Positions 49,237 through 58,036 of a DNA stretch of 64,000 bases are shown here, in pieces (within the stretch, counting starts at the first letter, position 1; every line of letters starts with the position of its first letter). A program made the translations under genes and the position numbers. Source of the DNA: Paenactinomyces guangxiensis. Its GTDB lineage: Bacteria > Bacillota > Bacilli > Thermoactinomycetales > Thermoactinomycetaceae. Under the pieces are notes generated by a model, which was given only the letters and a program-made list of their open reading frames with translations, was not told the origin of the DNA and ran no database searches. Location of the stretch: the NCBI RefSeq assembly GCF_016055185.1, contig NZ_JAECVR010000002.1, positions 124,001 to 188,000 of the forward strand. The letters run 5' to 3'.

Positions 49237-50847
49237 ATGTCGAAGATTGTAAATCCAATTTTACGGGGATTTAATCCTGACCCTTCTATTATTCGGGTGG
49301 GAGACGATTACTATATCGCTACTTCAACGTTCGAGTGGTTTCCCGGGGTTCAAATCCATCATTCCAAAGACTTAAAAAATTGGAGGCTGCTCACCCATCC
49401 ATTAGCGCGCAAGAGCCAGCTTGATATGATTGGGAATCCGGATTCCGGGGGCGTTTGGGCTCCATGTTTAAGTTATTCCGATGGAACGTTTTATTTGGTT
49501 TTCACCGATGTGAAGAGTCACTTGGGTCCATTCAAAGATACCCATAACTATTTGGTTACTGCCAAAGATATTAAGGGGCCATGGTCTGACCCAATTTATT
49601 TGAACAGCAGTGGGTTCGATCCGTCCTTATTCCACGATGAAGACGGCAAAAAGTGGCTGTTGAATATGGTATGGGACCACCGGAAAGGAAAAAATTCTTT
49701 TGGCGGCATTCTGTTGCAGGAGTACTCTGTAGAAGAACAACGGTTAGTCGGTCCGATTTACAACATTTTCAGAGGGACGGAACTCGGGCTGACGGAAGGC
49801 CCGCATATTTATAAACATAACCGATACTATTATTTGATGACCGCAGAGGGAGGTACCCGATTTGGGCATGCCGTAACCGTTGCGCGCTCAAAATCATTGT
49901 TCGGTCCGTATCAGGTTGATCCGTTCGGTCCGATTTTGACTTCTTCCGGTAAGCCGGAACTTGAATTGCAAAGGGCGGGACATGCAAGTTTAGTGGAAAC
50001 TCAAAACAACGAATGGTATATTGCGCATTTGTGCGGGCGTCCGTTAAGACCCTCGATGAATTGTAACTTAGGACGGGAAACAGCTTTGCAACGGGTTGAA
50101 TGGACTGGGGATGGCTGGCTTCGACTCGTCGGTGGAGGCAACAGTCCGCATGTAGAGGTGCAAGGTCCCGTACTGCCGGAACATCCTTTTGCGCCGGAAC
50201 CGCAAACGGAACATTTTGATGGAAAGCATATCAGTATTCATCTGCAGTCGCTTCGCGAACCGCTCAGTGAAGAGTGGGTTTCGATTAAGAAGAGACCGGG
50301 CTTTTTAAGACTGACTGGCAGAGAGTCGTTGTCCTCTACTCATCGACAAAGTATGATCGCGCGCAGGCAGCAATCGTTCACCGTTGAAGCGGAAACGGTT
50401 GTGCAATTTTCCCCGGAAACGTACCAGCATTTGGCCGGACTCATTTATTATTACAACACGAAAAACTATTACTATTTATGGATTAGTCATGATGAACAGT
50501 TAGGTAAATGTTTGGGGATCATGACCAGTGATCGTGGAATGTACGATGAGCCGTTGGAAACTCCGGTTTCAATTGAGGGCTGGGAGCGCGTCTATTTAAA
50601 AGTGAAAATTCACTTTGAGCAATTACAGTTTTATTATTCGCAAGATGGTGTAAATTGGATTGCGATCGGGCCGGTGTTGGATGCAAGCAAAATTTCGGAT
50701 GAGAACGTTGAATTGGTGACCGGCGGCTACAGGATCGACCAAGGCTTTACAGGTGCCTTTATCGGATTGTGCGTGCAAGATTTAAGCGGTCAGAAAAAAT
50801 ATGCGGATTTTGACTATTTTACTTATCGCGAGCTTGACCGTCAATAA
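49237..50847 (+). CDS. xynB: GH43 beta-xylosidase
   Basis: 536-residue intracellular enzyme with a five-bladed propeller and a C-terminal beta-sandwich (about 330-536). Catalytic residues Asp15 (FNPDPSI), Asp128 (GFDPSLF) and Glu187 (LTEGPHI) are numbered as I recall for Geobacillus XynB3 (D15/D128/E187), which supports the start. AGGAGAG lies 8 nt before ATG 49237. Cleaves xylose from xylo-oligosaccharides. Last gene of the hemicellulose locus. Confidence 0.95.
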   Translation: MSKIVNPILRGFNPDPSIIRVGDDYYIATSTFEWFPGVQIHHSKDLKNWRLLTHPLARKSQLDMIGNPDSGGVWAPCLSYSDGTFYLVFTDVKSHLGPFKDTHNYLVTAKDIKGPWSDPIYLNSSGFDPSLFHDEDGKKWLLNMVWDHRKGKNSFGGILLQEYSVEEQRLVGPIYNIFRGTELGLTEGPHIYKHNRYYYLMTAEGGTRFGHAVTVARSKSLFGPYQVDPFGPILTSSGKPELELQRAGHASLVETQNNEWYIAHLCGRPLRPSMNCNLGRETALQRVEWTGDGWLRLVGGGNSPHVEVQGPVLPEHPFAPEPQTEHFDGKHISIHLQSLREPLSEEWVSIKKRPGFLRLTGRESLSSTHRQSMIARRQQSFTVEAETVVQFSPETYQHLAGLIYYYNTKNYYYLWISHDEQLGKCLGIMTSDRGMYDEPLETPVSIEGWERVYLKVKIHFEQLQFYYSQDGVNWIAIGPVLDASKISDENVELVTGGYRIDQGFTGAFIGLCVQDLSGQKKYADFDYFTYRELDRQ

Positions 50848-50874
50848 ACATAAGTACCAGAATGACAAAGCTCC

Positions 50875-50925
50875 AACAAAGGTAAAGCCCTCTCGCACAA
50901 CTGGCGAGAGGGCTTTACCTTTGTT
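50875..50925 (+). terminator. strong terminator closing the hemicellulose locus
   Basis: A perfect 22-bp stem (AACAAAGGTAAAGCCCTCTC... with its complement) around a 7-nt loop, starting 27 bp after the GH43 stop. The T run is short (CATTT). Its symmetry would let it work in both directions. Confidence 0.8.
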
Positions 50926-51053
50926 CATTTGCAACCTCAAGGGGAAGCAGCGTTTTTTGTATTATCTTCGGTGTTTTCCTCTATCTTGGAAAATGCCTCG
51001 ACACCAGATAGAGATTTTCGATTTTCGGGCTGCATCCTACGGTGATCCCTAGA

Positions 51054-51281
51054 TTAAGGATTTCGCCCTGTTCTTTCCTGTATCATTTTTTCTATTCTTT
51101 CAAACCTTTCGTCAATACTGACCATCCTTCGTTTAATTTCTTCCGCTATGCTCATATGTTTTGTAATTACTTGATCTACATCTTCAGTCTTTCTCCTTTT
51201 TGCACTGTGAATGGGAATCCCTTCACCATGAGTGGGAATCGCGTATGGACTGTATGGATAATAAGGATAACCAGAATACAT
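51054..51281 (-). CDS. small Tyr/Pro-rich N-terminus, helical C-terminus protein (unknown)
   Basis: 75-residue protein on the minus strand. The N-terminus is MYSGYPYYPYSPYAIP, like several small coat-associated or surface proteins of spore formers. The C-terminal half (VDQVITKHMSIAEEI...ERFERIEKMIQE) is a likely amphipathic coiled coil. GAGGAG lies 9 nt before the ATG, so the frame is probably real. No neighbours share its strand except acoR further down. Function unknown. Confidence 0.6.
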   Translation of the reverse strand: MYSGYPYYPYSPYAIPTHGEGIPIHSAKRRKTEDVDQVITKHMSIAEEIKRRMVSIDERFERIEKMIQERTGRNP

Positions 51282-51732
51282 TTTCTCACTCCTCTTTTAT
51301 TAGGTGTAACATTCCTACCCATTATATGAGTAATGCAGGATTTTGCACCGCCTATATTTAGTGGTTCAGGCTTTTTTCAAAAGGTCATTTTATAAGCTTA
51401 TCGAAATTTTGGTAAAAGTTTGGGGTAGACAGAAGGCGCATAGTACGTTGGGTGAGAGGTCTGACTCGGATCTGCGGGAAACACATATTTTTGGGGTAGA
51501 GATTAAGATCTTTTTATATCCCCAAAACAAAAAATTTATATTTCTAAAACACTGATCATTTTTATGGAGCGTCCACTTATTTTTTTATTTTTCAATCTCC
51601 TTAGCATAAGCAGACGACTAATTATTTATAATATTTTCAAGTTTTTTAAAATAGGAATATATTATATTAATCTGATAGATTTTAGAAATTGTAATCTCAA
51701 CCTCCTCATCAGGAAATGACTTTATTGATGAT
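51282..51732. other. intergenic region between divergent small genes
   Basis: About 450 bp between the minus-strand gene at 51054 and the plus-strand peptide gene. It must hold both promoters; I could not pick one with confidence. A 70-codon open frame at 51343-51555 has no ribosome binding site. Confidence 0.4.
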
Positions 51733-51747
51733 AGGAGGTGAATCATA

Positions 51748-51852
51748 ATGAATAGTACCCAAAAGCAGCAACGATTTAGAAGAGGACGTTTCTGTCCAAG
51801 ACGTTGTTTCTGTTTATGCCCAAGACGTCGCAGGCGTCGGCCGTTTAGATGA
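51748..51852 (+). CDS. 34-residue Arg/Cys-rich cationic peptide
   Basis: A perfect AGGAGGTG at 51733-51740 lies 7 nt before the ATG. The peptide has 34 residues: a short MNSTQKQQRFR start, then RGRFCPRRCFCLCPRR and a run of Arg. It has 4 Cys (spacing C-x3-C-x-C-x-C) and about 16 Arg. A terminator follows. Cys/Arg-rich peptides of this size may be DNA- or spore-associated, metal-binding or antimicrobial (compare protegrin-like hairpins). I do not recognise a family. Confidence 0.55.
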   Translation: MNSTQKQQRFRRGRFCPRRCFCLCPRRRRRRPFR

Positions 51853-51890
51853 TTAGATTTTTATACTGTCGTATCTTTCAGAAAAAAATT

Positions 51891-51915
51891 AAGCACCCAA
51901 GCGGTGCTTTTTTAT
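51891..51915 (+). terminator. terminator after the 34-residue peptide gene
   Basis: Stem AAGCACC / GGTGCTT, 5-nt loop, followed by TTTTT; 38 bp after the stop codon. Confidence 0.8.
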
Positions 51916-51916
51916 T

Positions 51917-52527
51917 GAATGGTTGAAAATCATGATGAGAAAAAGTTTGTATCATGGATAACAGTATAACCTATACGAAATACGAATCTTTTTCAAGATC
52001 CTAAGTTCCTATGCTATGTGATTCGCGAAAAATCTCCAATTTACGATGCTTTCAAACTTTTTTTGGTAAGAAAGAAGTCAGTTAAAACCTCTGAATTCGA
52101 GGGTATAACTGAATGGCAAAGTCATCTGGCTTTTTGGACTTAACGGATCGCCGATCAGTCGCTTTCTTAAGTATTGACTGGAGGAGGCGATTTTTTTTTC
52201 TACATCATCAGTGGTTCTATATTTCGACCAATACTTTTTTGATCATGGGTACATATTCATTTTGGCGTTTCTCTTTTTTTCCTGTTCCTGGTTGGCCGCA
52301 TCGACTTCCCGGAGAAACCTCAACCCCGCCGAGCACCAATTGTCTATTTTTGAAGTCAACTTTGATGGAGAGAGATAACTTCCACATGGTTATAAAACAG
52401 AATGAACCAAAAATAAAAGGAATTCGCGGCGAATTCCTTAAGAAATGGAGTAAGTTTATTGGATGATCCAAAATGGTTAAGGTACCGTCTCCAATCATTC
52501 TCATTACCTGAGATACCAAGACACAGT
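51917..52527. other. intergenic region with degraded mobile-element sequence
   Basis: About 610 bp containing repeat copy B (51993-52240). A minus-strand frame at 52217-52519 runs into the copy and looks like the decayed upstream part of the same gene. No intact gene. Confidence 0.45.
51993..52240 (-). repeat. diverged repeat copy B with degraded recombinase-like tail
   Basis: This copy matches 16510-16750 along its length at moderate identity. On the minus strand, bases from about 52195 down to 52082 encode KNRLLQSILKKATDRR, KPDDFAIQLYPRIQRF and a stop. It resembles the C-terminal tail of large serine recombinases. The plus-strand short frame in copy A is frameshifted here. Confidence 0.5.
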
Positions 52528-54387
52528 TTACAGATTAAACTTCTGTAATCTTCGATAAAATGTACTTCGCGGGATGTTCATCAATCGGGCAGCCTGCGTG
52601 GCATTTCCTCCGGTTTTTTGCAACGCCTGAATGATCTTCTCCTTCTGAATCTGTTCTCGCAATGTAAGAGTGTTTGATCTTACAATACGATCAGTTTTCG
52701 ATTGTTCCCCGGGTGATGGCAGTTCTGTTGAATGCGCAAATAACGGAGGTAAATGAGAGAGATCGGGTGACTCATCTCCACAGATGATGTGCATGCGTTC
52801 CAAGGCATTGAAAAGCTCACGGATGTTCCCAGGCCAGTCATATTGGATGAATTTATTCATAATTTCGTCCGGGATCTCAACCGGCCAATTTTTCTGACGA
52901 CAATAGTATTTGACCAGATAAGGAATATCCTCCTTGCGCTCACGAAGCGAGGGAACATTGATCGGAAAAACAAAAAGACGATAAAATAAATCTTCGCGAA
53001 AATTTCCTTGTTGCACCCGTTCACGAAGGTCATGGTGTGTAGCCGTAATCACCCGAATATCAAGTGGAATCGCTTTCATTCCACCGACTGGTATCACCTC
53101 ACGCTCCTGTAGCACACGCAAAAGCGCAACCTGCATAGCTGGCGGGATCTCCCCGATTTCATCAAGAAATAATGTTCCGTGATTTGCCTGCTCCAGCTTT
53201 CCTTTATATCCGTGGCGTCGAGCACCAGTGAAAGCTCCCCCCACGTAACCAAATAATTCGCTTTCCATCAGGCTCGGCGGAATCGCTCCACAGTTTACAG
53301 TGATAAAAGGACCATTCTTGCGGGAACTATTCTGATGAATCGCACGAGCAATGACCTCTTTTCCCGTTCCGGTTTCGCCATGAATATAAATGTCTGCATC
53401 GGAGTGTGCAACCAGTTCAATTTCGCGCAATGTCCGCTGAAAAACCTTACTAATTCCGGTTTCACCGGGAAAATGAAGAGAACTTGTGTAGAACTTCTGG
53501 CTTGATGTTGATTTTGATGGTGCTTCGAATTGAATATAGTACCCAATCAATTGACTATGCCGGGCAGAATATAAAGGAGTACAGAGACGTTCTCTGTATC
53601 CGTATTCCCTTAAATCCGCCAGATTCAGATCAGACCGCTCAGGAACAGCCGACCGGAAAGCTTGGTTCACACAAACCATTTGTTTGCGCCGGTTAAAGAC
53701 TGCCATGAGTTGATTTGTCTGCAACAAGTCGATGGACCGTTGCATGAGTTCCAGTTGATCTTGCTGTTCTCGCAAGCTCCATTGATGTTCAATCGCGTAT
53801 ACGGTGGATACAACCGTCGCCAACGTATGAGGATGATAGTGCTGAACAGGACTGGAGACATTGAGCACTCCGACCAGATTCCCTTGATCATCGCGAACGG
53901 GTGCAGCTGAACATGTCCACACATGAGACGCAATCGAGTAGTGCTCTGACCCTTTTACATTAATTGGTTCACCTGTCCTCAATGCCGTACCGATCGCATT
54001 GGTTCCAACCTCATCTTCAGTCCATTTGACTCCTTCTACAAAATTGATTTTTCTCGCTCTCCCCAAAATCTCAGCATCACCTTTCATAGCCAATACATAC
54101 CCTTGAAGATCAATCAACAATACAATCGATCTCGAACCTTCCATATGTTGGTTGAGCTTGTTCAAATAAGGGTATGCAATATCAAGTAACACAGAGTTTT
54201 CTTCCTTTTTTTGACGAAATGACTTTCCTGTAAGAATATCCCGACCTTCCCCAGAATGCGGATTTACACCTGCATGTTGACAACGATACCAAGATTCAAT
54301 GATTCGTTTGTTTAATCGGGATGAATCTAATACCCCTTCCTGAATGAATCGTTTCCATAATCTCTTGGACATTGCACCATCCACCAT
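52528..54387 (-). CDS. acoR: sigma-54-dependent activator, AcoR type
   Basis: 619-residue enhancer-binding protein that activates the divergent acetoin operon. The N-terminus has a GAF-type sensory domain (about 60-200). The AAA+ domain carries Walker A GETGTGKE near 340 and the sigma-54 contact GAFTGAR, and a Fis-type helix-turn-helix (GGNATQAARLMNIPRSTFYR) ends the protein. AAGGAGGT lies 6-7 nt before the ATG (on the minus strand). The family start KRFIQEGVLDSSRLNKRI-like is typical for AcoR. It works with the -24/-12 promoter at 55183. Confidence 0.92.
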   Translation of the reverse strand: MVDGAMSKRLWKRFIQEGVLDSSRLNKRIIESWYRCQHAGVNPHSGEGRDILTGKSFRQKKEENSVLLDIAYPYLNKLNQHMEGSRSIVLLIDLQGYVLAMKGDAEILGRARKINFVEGVKWTEDEVGTNAIGTALRTGEPINVKGSEHYSIASHVWTCSAAPVRDDQGNLVGVLNVSSPVQHYHPHTLATVVSTVYAIEHQWSLREQQDQLELMQRSIDLLQTNQLMAVFNRRKQMVCVNQAFRSAVPERSDLNLADLREYGYRERLCTPLYSARHSQLIGYYIQFEAPSKSTSSQKFYTSSLHFPGETGISKVFQRTLREIELVAHSDADIYIHGETGTGKEVIARAIHQNSSRKNGPFITVNCGAIPPSLMESELFGYVGGAFTGARRHGYKGKLEQANHGTLFLDEIGEIPPAMQVALLRVLQEREVIPVGGMKAIPLDIRVITATHHDLRERVQQGNFREDLFYRLFVFPINVPSLRERKEDIPYLVKYYCRQKNWPVEIPDEIMNKFIQYDWPGNIRELFNALERMHIICGDESPDLSHLPPLFAHSTELPSPGEQSKTDRIVRSNTLTLREQIQKEKIIQALQKTGGNATQAARLMNIPRSTFYRRLQKFNL

Positions 54388-55083
54388 TTATTTACCTCCT
54401 TTTCAAATTGAAAAAGAATTTTTGGTCGGAAATGGCTTCGTTTTATTTTCCCTGTATCATTTTATGAATTTTCTATTTTATTGTGGGTAGAAGAAATTTG
54501 TCCGTTGATTGTCGGAGTTAATCCTGTAGGCACAAAAGGTTCTCGAATGGGTTGATCATGACTGCCGCTGTATATGGCAACTTCATGGAGTTTATTCATG
54601 CAATCCATGAAGACGAATGGCAATTTGCTTCTACCTATGAACAGGCAGAAGATTGTCTATCAATATTGTCATGTAAGATTTTATCTGATGAAATACGGTG
54701 TGGGATTGCCGGCTCCGTCCCAATCCAGTTGCGAGTCGCCATCTGCAACCCTGCCCTTCTGCTTCTTTTCAGTTCAATTTATATAGAAATTGTCGATATC
54801 TTTTTGTTTTGAGTGATATTTATTAAAACGCTTTCGTTCATTATAACAAATATTCAATCTATTACACTCTAAAAAAATGTAAGTGCCGATGGATGAACCA
54901 TAGCTGCCTGGCCGGATGGGGCAGTACAGAAAGAGGAGCTTCTCTGAACAGAGGGTAGACTTTCATGCCGATCAAAACAGTACATCCGTCATTGCTATGT
55001 TTCAGGAGGTGCAGACTTCTTTTGCTGAGGGGAAGAATCTATCTTCCATATACACGTGATACGATTTTTTGTTTTATACAAAG

Positions 55084-55117
55084 TGAGACAAAACGGGACA
55101 GTTGTCTCATTTTGTCT
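55084..55117 (+). promoter_or_regulatory. probable AcoR upstream activating sequence
   Basis: TGAGACAA at 55084-55091 and TTGTCTCA at 55102-55109 form an 8-bp inverted repeat with a 10-bp spacer. AGACAAAA and TTTTGTCT give a second overlapping pair ending near 55117. It lies about 75-115 bp before the -12 element, the normal distance for an enhancer-binding protein. Confidence 0.6.
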
Positions 55118-55182
55118 AAAAAAACTACTCTTTTATGCAAGATGATTGTACCTGACCTCAGGTGAAAAAGAAAAAATCGATG

Positions 55183-55199
55183 TTGGCACGGGATTTGCA
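55183..55199 (+). promoter_or_regulatory. sigma-54 (-24/-12) promoter of the aco operon
   Basis: TTGGCACGGGATTTGCA matches the consensus YTGGCACGRNNNTTGCW at every defined position. Transcription would begin near 55210, leaving a short leader before the ribosome binding site at 55217. An ATG at 55200 that lies at this promoter is therefore not the start of lipB. Confidence 0.93.
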
Positions 55200-55232
55200 A
55201 TGGATAGAGTAGCAGAAGGAGGTGAAAAGGGA

Positions 55233-55943
55233 TTGCGGGCTTATGTATGCCAGGAACTAGATTATGAGATCGCGCTTCGTTGGCAAAAGGATCTGGTTGC
55301 CAAGAGAAAGTCAGGAGAGATTGAGGATACGCTGATCTTGCTTGAGCATCCCCCCACCTATACGATGGGTTCGGACCAAAAATGGGAGCACTTGCTATAT
55401 CCCCAAGATTTTCTTAGGAGCCAGGGATTTAGTATTTGCAAGTGTGACCGGGGAGGGGATATTACCTATCATGGCCCGGGGCAGCTTGTTGTATATCCCA
55501 TTACACGTTTGCGTGACTCCGGATTAACACCGATCGGATACGTACGATTATTGGAACAGATCATATGTGATGTTCTGGCCATGTACAACCTCGAGGGACA
55601 ACGAAAAAAAGGGTATCCCGGTGTCTGGTTGGAAGACCGCAAAATTTGTGCCATTGGTATAGGGATCAGTCGGGGTGTGACATTCCATGGTCTGGCGTTA
55701 AATGTAAACCCGGATCTTACTCACTTTCAAAATATTGTTCCCTGCGGACTCGCAAAGTTTGGAGTGACGTCACTTGCACGGGAACTGGAGTTTTCCCCCG
55801 AAATGTCTATAGTCAAACAGCAGATCATCGCTTCGTTTGAACGAAATCTGAATGTGAAATGCAGTGTATCAATTGATCAACGAATGTCAGGAGGAGTCCA
55901 TCATGAAAACGGCTCAGAAGAAAAATCAGTTGCTCTCTCGTGA
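55233..55943 (+). CDS. lipB: lipoyl(octanoyl) transferase
   Basis: 236-residue enzyme that moves octanoate from ACP to the lipoyl domain Lys of E2. RGGDITYHGPGQLV is the substrate pocket motif, and the catalytic pair is Lys137 (DRKICAIG) and Cys171 (VPCGL). AAGGAGGTG at 55216-55224 lies 8 nt before TTG 55233; this start is downstream of the mapped promoter, unlike earlier in-frame codons. It is the first gene of the acetoin operon, so it probably serves AcoC. Bacillus subtilis uses LipM/LipL for this step instead. Overlaps acoA by 41 bp. Confidence 0.92.
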   Translation: MRAYVCQELDYEIALRWQKDLVAKRKSGEIEDTLILLEHPPTYTMGSDQKWEHLLYPQDFLRSQGFSICKCDRGGDITYHGPGQLVVYPITRLRDSGLTPIGYVRLLEQIICDVLAMYNLEGQRKKGYPGVWLEDRKICAIGIGISRGVTFHGLALNVNPDLTHFQNIVPCGLAKFGVTSLARELEFSPEMSIVKQQIIASFERNLNVKCSVSIDQRMSGGVHHENGSEEKSVALS

Positions 55944-56895
55944 GAAAGCAACTTGGATGTATCGAAAAATGGTGGAAATCAGAAAGTTTGAAGACAAAGT
56001 GCATGAACTGTTTGCGAAAGGCAACTTACCCGGATTTGTTCATTTGTACGCGGGTGAAGAAGCGGTAGCCGTTGGTATTTGCGCGCATTTGAATAAAAAA
56101 GACAGCATTACCAGCACGCATCGCGGGCATGGCCATTGTATTGCAAAAGAGTGCGATTTGAATGGAATGATGGCAGAGATCTACGGGAAAGCAACAGGTT
56201 TATGTAAAGGAAAAGGCGGCTCGATGCATATTGCCGACCTGGAAAAAGGTATGCTTGGGGCAAACGGGATTGTCGGAGGAGGCTTTCCGCTGGCGTGTGG
56301 TTCAGCACTGACAGCAAAATTGAAAAAAACCGATGCTGTATCAGTTAGCTTCTTTGGGGATGGCGCAAACAATCAGGGAACATTCCATGAAGGGATTAAT
56401 TTGGCTGCCATTTGGAAATTGCCGGTTATTTTCGTGGCGGAAAATAATGGATATGCAGAAGCGACACCTTTCTCTTACGCTTCCAGTTGTAAGGATATTG
56501 CTCAAAGGGCGGCTGCCTATAACATTCCCGGTGTGGTAGTAGACGGAAAGGATGTAGTTGCTGTTTACAAGGCGGCCCAAGAGGCTGTAGAAAGAGCGAG
56601 AAGGGGCGAAGGACCAACCCTTATCGAGTGCAAAACTTATCGTAATTATGGTCACTTTGAAGGGGATCAGCAGAAGTACAAAACGAGTGAGGAGTCACAA
56701 TACCATCGTAACGAAAAAGATCCAATCAATCTATTCCGTGCTTACTTGGTAGAGTCTAAACTTTTAACTGAAGAAGAACTTTCCAACATTGACAGCGATG
56801 TGGAGAAAGCGATTTCAGACGCTGTCAAATTTGCGGAAGAAAGTCCGCTGCCATCTGCAGAAGAACTGTTCACAGAAGTTTATGTGTCTTATTAA
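55903..56895 (+). CDS. acoA: acetoin dehydrogenase E1 alpha subunit
   Basis: 330-residue thiamine-diphosphate enzyme subunit that starts cleavage of acetoin. The TPP motif runs from GDGANNQG (near 150) to ENNGYAEATP (near 180). AGGAGGAG precedes ATG 55903, inside the 3' end of lipB. Closely related to pyruvate and branched-chain E1 alpha; the acetoin role rests on the AcoR gene, the sigma-54 promoter and the nearby butanediol dehydrogenase gene. Confidence 0.9.
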   Translation: MKTAQKKNQLLSREKATWMYRKMVEIRKFEDKVHELFAKGNLPGFVHLYAGEEAVAVGICAHLNKKDSITSTHRGHGHCIAKECDLNGMMAEIYGKATGLCKGKGGSMHIADLEKGMLGANGIVGGGFPLACGSALTAKLKKTDAVSVSFFGDGANNQGTFHEGINLAAIWKLPVIFVAENNGYAEATPFSYASSCKDIAQRAAAYNIPGVVVDGKDVVAVYKAAQEAVERARRGEGPTLIECKTYRNYGHFEGDQQKYKTSEESQYHRNEKDPINLFRAYLVESKLLTEEELSNIDSDVEKAISDAVKFAEESPLPSAEELFTEVYVSY

Positions 56896-56924
56896 TAAAT
56901 TTCAAAATTATAGAGGTGTTTTAA

Positions 56925-57962
56925 ATGACTAGAAAAATAAGTTTCGCAGATGCGATTAATGAAGCGATGAAACTGGCGATGCGTGAAGATGAAAATGTGA
57001 TTCTTTTAGGAGAAGACGTAGCCGGAGGGGCAGAAATGGATCATTTGGCAGATGATGAAGCATGGGGTGGTGTCTTGGGGGTAACTAAAGGGTTGGTGAA
57101 GGAATTTGGGCGTGACCGCGTGTTAGATACGCCCATTAGTGAAGCCGGTTTTGTGGGAGCAGCGGTGGCAGCCGCTGCCACGGGGTTGAGACCGATTGCA
57201 GAATTGATGTTTAACGATTTTATCGGTTCATGTTTGGATCAGGTTATGAATCAGTGTGCAAAATTGCGGTATATGTTTGGCGGCAAGGCGCAAGTGCCCG
57301 TAACGATCCGAACCATGCACGGAGCCGGGTTCCGCGCAGCTGCTCAGCATTCACAGAGTTTGTATGCGATGTTTACCCATTTACCCGGCATCAAAGTGGC
57401 TGTGCCGTCCACTCCGGCTGATGCGAAAGGTTTGCTTCTGGCTTCGATCGCTGACAACGATCCGGTCATTTTCTTTGAAGATAAGACATTGTACAACATG
57501 AAAGGGGAAGTACCTGAAGATTATTATACGATCCCGTTTGGGAAAGCGGATGTGAAGCGGCAGGGGACCCACCTTACCATCGTAGCGATCGGCAAACAAG
57601 TACACACCGCTCTGACTGCGGCGGAACAGCTTGCGAAAAAAGGGATTCAAGTCGAAGTCATCGACCCGCGCACGCTGTCACCGCTGGATGAAGATACTAT
57701 TCTTTCTTCCGTGGAGAAAACCAACCGTCTCATTGTGATTGACGAAGCGAATCCGCGTTGCAGCATGGCAACCGATATTGCAGCTCTTGTGGCAGATAAA
57801 GGATTTGACTCGCTGGATGCACCGATTAAGAGGGTAACGGCTCCACATACACCGGTTCCGTTTGCACCGAATCTTGAGGATCTCTATCTGCCTTCACCGG
57901 AAAAAGTGATTCAAGCTGTTTCTGAACTTCTTGGTGACGAGTCAATCGTGGCTGTTTCGTAA
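56925..57962 (+). CDS. acoB: acetoin dehydrogenase E1 beta subunit
   Basis: 345-residue partner of AcoA. LLGEDVAGGAEMDH (near 27) and ISEAGFVGAAVAAAATG (near 70) are standard for the family, and RCSMATDIAAL lies near the C-terminus. Directly follows acoA after 29 bp. A hairpin lies between it and acoC. Confidence 0.92.
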   Translation: MTRKISFADAINEAMKLAMREDENVILLGEDVAGGAEMDHLADDEAWGGVLGVTKGLVKEFGRDRVLDTPISEAGFVGAAVAAAATGLRPIAELMFNDFIGSCLDQVMNQCAKLRYMFGGKAQVPVTIRTMHGAGFRAAAQHSQSLYAMFTHLPGIKVAVPSTPADAKGLLLASIADNDPVIFFEDKTLYNMKGEVPEDYYTIPFGKADVKRQGTHLTIVAIGKQVHTALTAAEQLAKKGIQVEVIDPRTLSPLDEDTILSSVEKTNRLIVIDEANPRCSMATDIAALVADKGFDSLDAPIKRVTAPHTPVPFAPNLEDLYLPSPEKVIQAVSELLGDESIVAVS

Positions 57963-57986
57963 GCGCATTCATAGAAGCATTGGAAA

Positions 57987-58009
57987 GAGGTGGGTTGAGA
58001 CCCCACCTC
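57987..58009 (+). promoter_or_regulatory. intergenic hairpin between acoB and acoC
   Basis: An 8-bp stem GAGGTGGG / CCCACCTC with a 7-nt loop and no T run, so it is unlikely to end transcription fully. It may adjust the E2 to E1 ratio or stabilise the mRNA. Confidence 0.6.
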
Positions 58010-58036
58010 CTATCTGGAAAAAGGAGTGTAAAAGAC

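Larger units (their letters stand above)
54388..55216. other. intergenic control region between acoR and the acetoin operon
   Basis: About 830 bp with no convincing gene (an 86-codon frame at 54552-54812 lacks a ribosome binding site). It contains the inverted repeats at 55084-55117 and the sigma-54 promoter at 55183. A TTAAAACGCTTTCG stretch near 54823 is a weak cre candidate. Confidence 0.6.

Noticed and set aside
54552-54812. 86-residue frame between acoR and lipB
   Set aside because: No ribosome binding site, no family resemblance, in the acetoin control region.
55146-55232. Earlier in-frame start for lipB (including ATG 55200)
   Set aside because: These codons lie at or before the -24/-12 promoter, upstream of the expected transcript start.
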